DNA of 25,727 bases from JAXGXJ01 sp050943595 (GTDB lineage Bacteria > Actinomycetota > Thermoleophilia > RBG-16-64-13), in the NCBI GenBank assembly GCA_050943595.1, contig JBMNPM010000018.1:1-25727 (forward strand), in the 5' to 3' direction. This document shows positions 9,275-16,801 of the stretch, in pieces. The notes beneath the pieces were generated by a model. That model did not search any database. It saw nothing but the letters and a program-made list of their open reading frames with translations, and had not been told where the DNA came from. A program made the position numbers and the translations under genes. Within the stretch, counting starts at the first letter, position 1. Each line of letters starts with the position of its first letter.

Positions 9275-9494
9275 ATTTCCACTCCTCTTTACGTTTTTAC
9301 TCATAGTAAATGGGTCTTGCCATTTCCTACTTGTGCTGCGGTAGTAGTAGGAAGAAAGAACGAGTCACCTCCCTTCTTTCTTGGGCTCACACCCGCGCCT
9401 ACCAACGCGGGGTGGCAGATTCTGTCAGGGTCTTGGGCGGCAAGTGCCCGCGACCTTTTCAGACACGCAAAAAAGTGCAGACCGGCTGCACAGA
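9275..9494 (-). promoter_or_regulatory. Long structured 5' leader of the S-layer gene
   Basis: About 220 bases separate the predicted transcription start from the ATG and hold three strong hairpins. Hairpin 1 pairs 9452-9455 with 9429-9432 and 9446-9449 with 9435-9438 around a 2x2 internal loop. Hairpin 2 pairs 9406-9411 with 9392-9397 (CGCGGG stem, eight-base loop). Hairpin 3 pairs AAGAAAGAA (9374-9382) with 9352-9360, and its 13-base loop shows GGGAGGTGA, a near-perfect anti-16S match. I do not recognise a known riboswitch class. It may stabilise the mRNA, tune translation or sense a ligand. Confidence 0.5.
9281..9290 (-). promoter_or_regulatory. Ribosome binding site that fixes the S-layer start
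   Basis: The minus strand reads AAAGAGGAGT, then six bases, then ATG at 9274. This is the best Shine-Dalgarno match near the start. It places translation at MQKRTFKVML, which gives a normal signal peptide, rather than at the ATG 30 bases upstream. Confidence 0.75.
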
Positions 9495-9500
9495 TTATTA

Positions 9501-9529
9501 AGTATAGCGAGAACAGCATTCCAGACCAA
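9501..9529 (-). promoter_or_regulatory. Probable housekeeping-sigma promoter of the S-layer gene
   Basis: On the minus strand, TTGGTC (9529-9524) is spaced 17 bases from TATACT (9506-9501). The -10 matches consensus at five of six positions, and the -35 has the TTG core. Transcription would start near 9494. It sits just after the stop of the upstream gene (9555), so the S-layer gene can be expressed independently of the sigma/anti-sigma pair. Confidence 0.5.
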
Positions 9530-9554
9530 CGGTGGATCAACCCCACAGCCCCTC

Positions 9555-10784
9555 TCACGATCCCGCATTGATGGCGATGATTGTCGCACCGCCAGCGTCT
9601 ACACGTACACGAACGGAAAAATATTTAACCACTTCGACCAGTTCGCCACGACCGTCGACTATCCTGTCTTTGATATCCAAAGTCACCCTCACGATGCCAT
9701 CACTGAGCGAGGTGGCACCGGTGATCTTGTAACCGTAGGGATCGCTCAACGACATCTCCATCCAGGCCAACGAGGACTGTGCTGCCGGCGCGATCACGCC
9801 ACGGGCACCGGAGGTGTCGCCGGACACAACCATGTTGCCGAGAAAGGCCACAGCAGTCCTGGCCGAGCCCTCACGTTGTGCAGCCGCGTACTGCGGCGGC
9901 TCGCCCGTGGTGGTCATCTGAGTCGTCTGCGACGGCCGGCCGGAAGAGCCGGACGGAGCGGCAGTGACCGTAGTCTGAGTCGTAGCAGTGGCGGAGGGAC
10001 GGCCGGTAGTACGGGACGTAGTCCTCACCGTCGCGGTTGTGGTGGCCGACGTATTGACCACCGGTGTATTGGCGACCGCCGGTGTATTGGCAGCACTGCT
10101 GGTGGCCAGTTGATCGCCATCCACAGGCACCGTTACTGAAGATCCAGGCGAACCAGGCTGATAACCCTCGGTCTCCGCAGGACCCGTGGTCGTAATAGTG
10201 GTGACAGGATCGGACGTATCAGAGCCCGTCGAGACCGCCGGAGTCGTGGTCACAGTAGCCGACGGTTGTTCAGAGATTTGTTCAGAGATGCCGGAACTCG
10301 CCAGCCACGTGGTAGTGGTGGACTGCCCATCGGTATCGGCGGTCTGCAGCAGTCCTCCTCCGTAGGTGCCGAGCACAGCCGCCGCGACGACCAGCAGACC
10401 GGCCGCCGACGCGACCACCCAACGAAGTCCGTGCGGACGGGCCCTGAGCACCCCAAAACCGCGGCCCGACCTCTGCGCACCTATGGTTCCTGCTTTCGAT
10501 CCAGTTGCTGCGGCGCGCCCACCGACGGGGTTGCGCTCAAGTTCGCGCTGTAATAAGGCCCAGCCCCGCTCTCGTGTAGCCTGAGGCACCGCCATCTGCG
10601 CCAAACCCGAGAGCTCGCGCTCAATCACCGGCAGAGCATCGTCCGCCGGCAACGCACCCGGAAGAGTAGACGTCTCAGCCGCGTCGTCCTCACTACGGGC
10701 CGAGGTGAATGCTGTTCCGCCCTCACCGCGCCCGACCGCAGCTATTCTCTTGCGCTTACGAAAGAAGTTGCTAAATATGCTCAT
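9555..10784 (-). CDS. Single-pass membrane protein next to an ECF sigma factor; candidate anti-sigma factor
   Basis: 409 aa from the ATG at 10784 (a TTG lies one codon upstream). The N-terminal cytoplasmic part (1-120) has a basic start, FFRKRKR, and a helical stretch, ELSGLAQMAVPQATRERG, near 57-75. A single membrane segment spans about 121-141. Outside is a Ser/Thr/Pro-rich stalk (about 155-300). A compact C-terminal domain follows (about 305-409; 'AVAFLGNMVVSGD' and 'VKYFSVRVRVDAGG'), with an NTF2-like feel. It follows the sigma gene by 90 bp in the same direction. Position and topology fit a membrane anti-sigma factor that senses the envelope. However, I see no zinc-binding HxxxCxxC anti-sigma motif, so the role is inferred from context. 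Confidence 0.7.
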   Translation of the reverse strand: MSIFSNFFRKRKRIAAVGRGEGGTAFTSARSEDDAAETSTLPGALPADDALPVIERELSGLAQMAVPQATRERGWALLQRELERNPVGGRAAATGSKAGTIGAQRSGRGFGVLRARPHGLRWVVASAAGLLVVAAAVLGTYGGGLLQTADTDGQSTTTTWLASSGISEQISEQPSATVTTTPAVSTGSDTSDPVTTITTTGPAETEGYQPGSPGSSVTVPVDGDQLATSSAANTPAVANTPVVNTSATTTATVRTTSRTTGRPSATATTQTTVTAAPSGSSGRPSQTTQMTTTGEPPQYAAAQREGSARTAVAFLGNMVVSGDTSGARGVIAPAAQSSLAWMEMSLSDPYGYKITGATSLSDGIVRVTLDIKDRIVDGRGELVEVVKYFSVRVRVDAGGATIIAINAGS

Positions 10785-10814
10785 CAAGACTTATATTGCC
10801 GACGGCAGGAAAAA

Positions 10815-10835
10815 GTTACGCGTGCGGGTTACGCG
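10815..10835 (-). repeat. Direct repeat GTTACGCG x2 in the leader of the putative anti-sigma gene
   Basis: The plus strand carries GTTACGCG at 10815-10822 and 10828-10835, a 13-bp period. On the minus strand this reads CGCGTAAC twice, within the 90-bp gap between the sigma and putative anti-sigma genes. It could be a binding site for a regulator or part of an ECF-type promoter, but spacing to a clear -10 is not evident. Confidence 0.35.
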
Positions 10836-10874
10836 GGCACATCCGCCGCCCGGTGATCGTCCCTTCGCAACGCC

Positions 10875-11558
10875 TCAGGACGGCGTGATCCCCTGTTGCC
10901 CCAAGACATCCCTGAGCGCGGCCAGCCCACGGAGCTGGAGTTGCTTCACCGCACCCTCGGTGCGTCCCATGACCGCGGCAGTCTCGGCCAGCGACAGCGA
11001 CAGAATATAGCGCATCATGAGGACCTCGCGTTGGCCCTCCGACACGTCTGCCAAAGCCCGGGCGATGGCCCCCCGCAACTCCCGCTGTTCGGCGGTGGCG
11101 TGGGGACCGGCACTTTCAGCAGCCGGCTCGACGATGGAATCGAGATCCACTCGGTCGGGAGCGCGACTCTGTCCACGCAGGTGGAAGGCGATCTGTTTCT
11201 GAGCTATGCCGTACAACCAAGCCACGAAGGGCTTTCCCTCGTCACGATACCGGCCCAGTCCCCGCACCATTCCTAGGAAGACCTGGCTGGTGACATCTTC
11301 CGCAGTCGTGGGAGAGCCGAGACGGAGAAGAACATAGCGGTAAATGGTATCGAAATGGGTCCGATAGAGGGCTTCTACGGCTGATTCGTCACCAGAGCAG
11401 GCCGCCTCCACCAACCGCTGCTCATGGCGCCGGTCGCGCTCAAAAGTCTGTGCGACCGACTGGGTGTCGGTACACGGCAGTGCGCCACCCGGCCGGTCTA
11501 CTGCAGCGGCTTCCGAGCTCGCGTGTAAGCGACGGAATCTAACCATATTGCTATCCAT
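10875..11558 (-). CDS. ECF (group 4) RNA polymerase sigma factor
   Basis: A 227-aa transcription initiation factor with only regions 2 and 4. Region 2 (about 58-128) shows the -10 recognition helix pattern 'AEDVTSQVFLGMVRGLGRY' followed by 'FVAWLYGIAQKQIAFHLR'. Region 4 (about 164-218) carries the helix-turn-helix 'LSLAETAAVMGRTEGAVKQLQLRGLAALR'. The 45-residue N-terminal lead is longer than usual, and the ATG at 11558 has no strong ribosome site, so the true start may be downstream. The next gene encodes a membrane protein that may hold it inactive. Location among SLH and wall genes suggests an envelope regulon. Family assignment is firm; targets are unknown. Confidence 0.93.
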   Translation of the reverse strand: MDSNMVRFRRLHASSEAAAVDRPGGALPCTDTQSVAQTFERDRRHEQRLVEAACSGDESAVEALYRTHFDTIYRYVLLRLGSPTTAEDVTSQVFLGMVRGLGRYRDEGKPFVAWLYGIAQKQIAFHLRGQSRAPDRVDLDSIVEPAAESAGPHATAEQRELRGAIARALADVSEGQREVLMMRYILSLSLAETAAVMGRTEGAVKQLQLRGLAALRDVLGQQGITPS

Positions 11559-11626
11559 GATAGACGATGAGTCGGCCGAGACGTAGGATCCGACCCTTGG
11601 CTACAGTGTGGTGTGCTTGAAATCCT

Positions 11627-13588
11627 TCAGCGGCCCAGGTACCCGCAGAGGTTGGCCGTCATCTTAGCCACGTGATTGCGGCCGGCCGAAGAGTCCGGAT
11701 AAAAATAGAGGCGGCCGTCGCCCCCCGGCGAGCCGTCAAAGATGCGGGCCTCGTACGCCGTCATGATCTCACGGTATCGAGGATGAGAGGTGGGCACGTC
11801 AGCGAAGACTCTCCGGCTCCCCACGTATGTTGCCAGGGGCCGGTGCGCGGCGGCCGCGCCGCGCGTTATCATAAGGATCAACTGGCTGCGGGTGATGGGG
11901 CTGTAGGGCCTGAAGATGCCGCCTGCGTATCCGGTGACGATCCCCAAAGCGGCGGCCTCCTCCACATAGTCGTATGGATAGGCCTGTGGGTAGCCGTACT
12001 TATCGTAGGTCGGGCGCACATCGTGAAAACTCGGAGTACCCAGTCGCTCGATCTCGGGGGTATGCAGGCCCACGCTCTCCATGATCATTTTGGCGAACTG
12101 CGCCCGGAGTACGGCGTCCCTGCCCATAAAGAACCACAGCCCGGAACCGCTGGGGACCTCCCTACCACTGACTACTCCCCGTGCGAGCAGGGTGGCTACG
12201 TACTTATAGTAGGGATCGCCTCCTCCCATGTCGAGGAACTGGACCCCTCCTGGAGGGTCGGGGGAGCCGCTATACCGGAAGCCGAACGAGTCGGCGGCGC
12301 CCACCGTGCTCCGTGCCCACACTGCCAGAGTATGCCGATCATAGCCGGCCGGAGCGGTGACGGTTGATGCAGTGGCGGGATTGGCCAGACGGAGCCTAAT
12401 CACCGATGGAGAGAGTACGCCCTCAGAGTCCCATGAGATCAGGGCGGCCTGGAGCGGTGCGCCATCGGCTCCATCGACCACCGCCTGGAAGGCGGCCTTC
12501 TCCGGCGTGGCCGGGAAGTCCAGGTAAACGGCCCCGAAGTCAGTAGCTTCAGCCGTTCCCACGAGGGGCACAGCGCCGGACAGCTCTCGCGCCTGAGCCG
12601 ACACGGTGAGGTCGCTGTAGGCATAGGGGGGAGATGCGGGAGCGCGGCCGTCCAGGAAGTTGGCCACCACCCAATCGTCATAGAGCTCGTCGAACGTCCC
12701 GGCCCCACCAAGGGCGGCATTGATGCCCGTGATCCCATCGAGCGGCTGGTCGATCAGGGTGCGGAGGAACGTCCGGCCCTGCCTTTCGGCCAGATAGCTC
12801 ACGAACGCATAGGAGGCTCCGTAGTTCTGCCTCCAGCCCGTCCACAAAGTCAGACTCGTGTCGGGGTGGTCGACAAAGGCCTTGAGCTGACTCTTGGCAC
12901 GACCATCATACCCAGCCAGGTGTTCAGCGTAGGTAGCCAGACCTTCCACCAACCACGTGGACTCGGCGGATGCCGATGGCGAGGGATCCAGCATCACATC
13001 GCGATAGTGGATGATGAGGTGTGCAAATTCATGCGCAGCGAGGGCACCCATGTTCTGAGGCTCGACCGCTAAGGCCTGAGCGTTGAGATAGAACATCTCC
13101 CGGCGGTTGGACCGGGTCGAATTCCCCGGGTCGATATCCCGGTAGTTGAAAGAGCCGTCGACGGTGGCATCACGAAAATCATAAACGAGTATGGCCACGC
13201 GCAGATCCCCATCGATACCCGGACGGGGCTCCGGGCCATAGGCTTCAGTAAGGGCAGGATAGACGGCCGTGTCGAAGATGGTCCCCAGAGCATCGGCGAG
13301 AAAAGGATGGAACAACGCCCCATCGGCTTTGTAGACCACACAGTGCTCGCCTGCATAGACAGGGGTGGCTTGGATCTGAGAGTAGACCCCGGCGCCCCAA
13401 TCGAGGGCCCAGAATGTCTCGCTACCGGTAGCCGCAGCGACCTTTGCACTACTGCCCGTGGCGGCACGGGCCCAAGCAGGCAGGATGGCATAGAGCGCAA
13501 CCATGGCCACCGACGCCACAGCGACAAATACGGGCAGCACAAAGAAGACCGCTCTCTTCGCAGCCCTCTCGTAACGCCCGGGACTCAA
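11627..13588 (-). CDS. Exported HExxH metallopeptidase (gluzincin-like) with C-terminal SLH anchor
   Basis: A surface zinc peptidase of 653 aa from a TTG at 13588 (weak ribosome site; 15 bp after the amidase gene). A signal or anchor segment covers about 12-42 (AWARA). The catalytic core has HEFAH at 186-190 and a Glu at 215 in WLVEGLATYAE. This spacing of 24 residues between His190 and Glu215 fits gluzincins, and the AHEFAH...WLVEG phrasing resembles M30-type (hyicolysin-like) peptidases. A beta-rich region (about 325-445) follows, then three SLH repeats (about 451-506, 520-577, 594-650). It probably trims or processes surface proteins, but the substrate is unknown. It is the last of three tandem SLH enzymes. 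Peptidase subfamily is the uncertain part. Confidence 0.87.
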   Translation of the reverse strand: MSPGRYERAAKRAVFFVLPVFVAVASVAMVALYAILPAWARAATGSSAKVAAATGSETFWALDWGAGVYSQIQATPVYAGEHCVVYKADGALFHPFLADALGTIFDTAVYPALTEAYGPEPRPGIDGDLRVAILVYDFRDATVDGSFNYRDIDPGNSTRSNRREMFYLNAQALAVEPQNMGALAAHEFAHLIIHYRDVMLDPSPSASAESTWLVEGLATYAEHLAGYDGRAKSQLKAFVDHPDTSLTLWTGWRQNYGASYAFVSYLAERQGRTFLRTLIDQPLDGITGINAALGGAGTFDELYDDWVVANFLDGRAPASPPYAYSDLTVSAQARELSGAVPLVGTAEATDFGAVYLDFPATPEKAAFQAVVDGADGAPLQAALISWDSEGVLSPSVIRLRLANPATASTVTAPAGYDRHTLAVWARSTVGAADSFGFRYSGSPDPPGGVQFLDMGGGDPYYKYVATLLARGVVSGREVPSGSGLWFFMGRDAVLRAQFAKMIMESVGLHTPEIERLGTPSFHDVRPTYDKYGYPQAYPYDYVEEAAALGIVTGYAGGIFRPYSPITRSQLILMITRGAAAAHRPLATYVGSRRVFADVPTSHPRYREIMTAYEARIFDGSPGGDGRLYFYPDSSAGRNHVAKMTANLCGYLGR

Positions 13589-13603
13589 TGCAGCAGACAG
13601 TTG

Positions 13604-15247
13604 CTACCGACCCCCTGCCGGCCATTCAAGATATTCGATGATACCGTCTGCGATGGCTCGGGCGGCGGTCCGCTGGTAGTCTGCAGTGAGGAGCTTTGCT
13701 TCTTCTTCCGCGTTGGTCAGGAATCCCACCTCGGTGAGGACCCCGGTCATCGTGGACTTTGCCAGAACGACCAGGGTCTGCCCATACCACGTCTTGGCAC
13801 CCCGATCCTTGGAGCCCAAAGCTTTGACCAAAGCCCGCTGTATGGCTTCAGCCAGCAATTTGCTCTCGGGATCGTAGTCGGCTGCAGTCCCTTCGTAGAA
13901 CGTCTCGGTACCCTTGACGTCGGCATTGTTTATCGCGTTGCAATGGATGCTCACGAACAGCGTAGCCTGGGCCGCGTTGGCGATGTTGGCCCTCTCCTGC
14001 AGTCCTACGAAGCGATCGTCGTCGCGGGTCATGAGCACTTCCAACCCTGCCGCGCGGAGATCGGCGGCCACGAACTTGGCAATGTCGAGGTTGATGTCCT
14101 TCTCCAGAGACCCAGAGACACCTATCGCCCCGCTTGCCGAGCCTCCGTGGCCGGGATCGATACAGATGAGCGGAGGACCGTCCCTCTTGGGGGTCTCGGC
14201 TACGCACCGATATAGGTCGACGACGATCCGATGGCAACTGTTGTCACCGGAGGGCGCCAGGGACATGACCTTAAAGGTCCGATAGCTGGTCAAATTGAGG
14301 GTCACGCGGACGGTCCTCGGATTGTACGCGTACTGCCGGGCGTCCACTGATGCCACCTCAGGGGAGCCTATAGCCTGAGACATGGGGGCGGCCAACGCTC
14401 CCCCGGTGTAGTCGACAGTGAGGTTGCCGTCGGCCGTGACGGCCGACGTTATTTTGCCGGGAGCCCGCGAAAGGTCGAAGACCACTCTGGTCTTGTCGTC
14501 GTAGTCGCTGGAGAAGCGCACCCTCTGGATGACGGCACACTGACTGAGGTCGGCCCGAAACACCACCAGAGTGAACTGTGCCCGGGTTATGCCCGAATTA
14601 GGCAAGAAGCGACCGTTAGACCCCCCGAAAAGGCCGCGGTCCACGGCCAGGGCCACGTATGCCCGCGCATTCGAGGCGATATCGCGACTATCGGAGAAGG
14701 CGGCCAGGGTCTTTTGGACACTTGCCGAAGACAGGTTCCGGGCCTGCGTGTCCCAACCCAGGGCCCGGACCATGATGACGGCCATCTGTTGCCGGGTAAG
14801 GGTCGAGTATGGGCGGAATAGACCGTCGGCATAACCGCCCACCCACCTCTGCGCCACTGCGGCAGACACGTATGGACGGTATACACTGTCCACATCGCTG
14901 AACGAATAACCGGCGGCTTTCGTGAGCGGTACGCGCTGCCACAGCACCAGGACCTTGGTCGCCTGCCCCCTGGTAAGGGTATTGCTTGGCCTAAAAGAAC
15001 CGTCACTATATCCGGAGATGACGCCGGCTCCCGCCATAAACCGAATGGCGTCGTAGGCCACCATCTCCTCGTTGACATCTGAGAAGGCAGTACTCTGCGC
15101 CGCAGCCGGCGAAGGACACGTCATGAACAGCATAGCCAGAGCAAGACACAGCACCGCGCCGCAGACCGCAATGATCGTACACACCGGATGCTGTGCCGAA
15201 GCCCACACGCCTCTCCAATGGGCTGGGGGCCTGGAAGATGAAACCAT
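13604..15247 (-). CDS. SLH-anchored N-acetylmuramoyl-L-alanine amidase (Amidase_3) with AMIN domain
   Basis: A peptidoglycan hydrolase that cuts the bond between MurNAc and L-Ala of the stem peptide. It has 547 aa from the ATG at 15247, which overlaps the upstream TGA by one base (TGATG) and has AAGGAG upstream. Domains: signal segment (about 22-50), three SLH repeats (55-110, 115-170, 183-235), an AMIN-type domain (about 238-348) and the zinc amidase (about 360-541). Expected zinc and catalytic residues are present: His367 in DPGHGG, Glu382, His435 in SIHCN and Glu506 in LTEVGFLTN. The N-terminal SLH placement is opposite to its neighbours, where SLH is C-terminal. Translational coupling to the M23 gene suggests joint wall remodelling. 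Confidence 0.95.
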   Translation of the reverse strand: MVSSSRPPAHWRGVWASAQHPVCTIIAVCGAVLCLALAMLFMTCPSPAAAQSTAFSDVNEEMVAYDAIRFMAGAGVISGYSDGSFRPSNTLTRGQATKVLVLWQRVPLTKAAGYSFSDVDSVYRPYVSAAVAQRWVGGYADGLFRPYSTLTRQQMAVIMVRALGWDTQARNLSSASVQKTLAAFSDSRDIASNARAYVALAVDRGLFGGSNGRFLPNSGITRAQFTLVVFRADLSQCAVIQRVRFSSDYDDKTRVVFDLSRAPGKITSAVTADGNLTVDYTGGALAAPMSQAIGSPEVASVDARQYAYNPRTVRVTLNLTSYRTFKVMSLAPSGDNSCHRIVVDLYRCVAETPKRDGPPLICIDPGHGGSASGAIGVSGSLEKDINLDIAKFVAADLRAAGLEVLMTRDDDRFVGLQERANIANAAQATLFVSIHCNAINNADVKGTETFYEGTAADYDPESKLLAEAIQRALVKALGSKDRGAKTWYGQTLVVLAKSTMTGVLTEVGFLTNAEEEAKLLTADYQRTAARAIADGIIEYLEWPAGGR

Positions 15248-16719
15248 CAATCCGCCTCTCCTTGAAGCATACGTAGCAGCCTGGCCATGACCGTGATCGT
15301 CTGTGCCCGGGTGGCATTCTCCTCGGGCCGGAAACGATCCTGCGTATCACCGCACATGAGACCGTATGTGTATACCACCATGATCGACTTTTGAGCCCAA
15401 TACCCGGCGGGTATGTCATTGTACAGCCGGGAGGCACCCGAGAAGGACTCGCTGCCGGACGTATCGGCACCGAGGGCCCGACTGATCATGGCGGCCATCT
15501 GTGCCCGGGTAATGAGGGTATCCGGCGAGAATGACGAGCCGTCGCCCGTGCCCTGCACCAAGCCGAGGCGGTAGGCTGCTTCGATCTCGTCGCACGCCCA
15601 GTAGAAAGAGTCAACGTCATCAAAGACGGTCCCCGCGGTGGTGTGCGGACCTTGGGTGGCGCCGCCGGAGGCCAGCTCGACAGGAGCCATGGTGCGGATG
15701 AGATATACCGTGAACAAAGCTCTGGAGACACACGAGTAGGGCCGGAAGCGGCCGTCGGGATCCGCCGTGACGATACCAGCCGTGCGCGCCCGAGCGAAGT
15801 CGGCATAGAACCAGTCGCTGGTACGCACATCGCTGAAACCCGGAAGGACACTGTCACCCACGGTGGTAGACGCACCGGTCGGCCTCGTCACCATCGTGGT
15901 GGTAACCGATTTGGCCGCCGTGGTCGACGTGGTGGAAACGGGTCGTGTGGTGGACGTCGTTGAAACGGACCCACCGGCACCACTCAACTCGGCCAGGGTG
16001 GGCGCGGCCGCCAGGCTGGGATATGGATTGATGGCGCTGGGAGAGCGCGTCTGGCCCCCCGAAGCACTCACATACCCGCCCAGATGGATCTCAAAATGTA
16101 GATGACTGCCCGTATCTTCAGCGTTGCCGCTGTCGCCCGCATAGCCGATCACCTCGCCACGCGCAACGCGCTTGCCGTTGGTGAGACCGGGAGCGTACGC
16201 GTACTTGACGCCACCCTTACCGTCGTCGGTGCCGGGTGTGTCGTTGTTCAGGTGGACGTAGAAGTAATCGTTTCCATCATCACCCCTGAGCAGGATGTTG
16301 TAGTAGGGGAGGTTGTTGTAGCTTGAAAGTTTCCCGGTGAGGTTGAGCCAGGCGACCGTACCGTCGACAACCGCCAACAGCGGGGTCATCTTGGGCACCA
16401 TGAGGTCGTTACCGGCGTGAGTACGCCCCCCGGCACGAGGTGCTCCGAACGTATCGGTCCACGGAACACGTTCCTCGAGCGGGAAAAGTATGGGGACTAC
16501 AGGCGAGTTGGAGGCGGCAGCCGAAAGGGAGGCGGATTCAGCAGAGGCAGAAGGCGAGGGAAGAATTACCAGACACATCACGGCTATCAACAGAACCACT
16601 GCGCCCCCTAGACCCCCTAGGGAGCATCGAAGACGGGTGCCGCCCCTTACAGCGGTACCCGGCCTCCTCGACAGCCGCGCCAGGTGTCTTTCCTTGTGGT
16701 CAGATCCCGTAGCTGGCAT
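15247..16719 (-). CDS. SLH-anchored M23-family (LytM-type) peptidase
   Basis: A probable peptidoglycan endopeptidase of 490 aa starting at ATG 16719. The signal segment is about 38-60. The M23 domain covers about 85-235. Zinc ligands fit HxxxD (His101, Asp105) and HxH (His206, His208), with a further His156 in YVHL, so it looks catalytically complete. A Ser/Thr linker with STTSTT units (about 250-290) leads to three SLH repeats (about 294-346, 365-418, 430-483). It starts 82 bp after murJ and its TGA overlaps the amidase start. Together they form a wall-hydrolase pair held at the cell surface by the same polymer made upstream. Confidence 0.93.
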   Translation of the reverse strand: MPATGSDHKERHLARLSRRPGTAVRGGTRLRCSLGGLGGAVVLLIAVMCLVILPSPSASAESASLSAAASNSPVVPILFPLEERVPWTDTFGAPRAGGRTHAGNDLMVPKMTPLLAVVDGTVAWLNLTGKLSSYNNLPYYNILLRGDDGNDYFYVHLNNDTPGTDDGKGGVKYAYAPGLTNGKRVARGEVIGYAGDSGNAEDTGSHLHFEIHLGGYVSASGGQTRSPSAINPYPSLAAAPTLAELSGAGGSVSTTSTTRPVSTTSTTAAKSVTTTMVTRPTGASTTVGDSVLPGFSDVRTSDWFYADFARARTAGIVTADPDGRFRPYSCVSRALFTVYLIRTMAPVELASGGATQGPHTTAGTVFDDVDSFYWACDEIEAAYRLGLVQGTGDGSSFSPDTLITRAQMAAMISRALGADTSGSESFSGASRLYNDIPAGYWAQKSIMVVYTYGLMCGDTQDRFRPEENATRAQTITVMARLLRMLQGEAD

Positions 16720-16801
16720 AGAGACCTATCTACTCGAGCCGCCGGTGCGACCTCCTGCCGGCCGGCTGATCTATAACCTTCCGGATACGGCTCCTTCTGT
16801 C

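Noticed and set aside
9275..9494. Known riboswitch class in the S-layer leader
   Set aside because: I looked for the core motifs of c-di-GMP-I, c-di-AMP, SAM, TPP, cobalamin, fluoride, ZTP and guanidine-I aptamers and found none, so only an unassigned structured leader is claimed.
9301..9558. 85-codon minus-strand frame between the putative anti-sigma and S-layer genes
   Set aside because: It covers the promoter and structured leader, has no family resemblance, and its hydrophobic part is better explained as noncoding leader.
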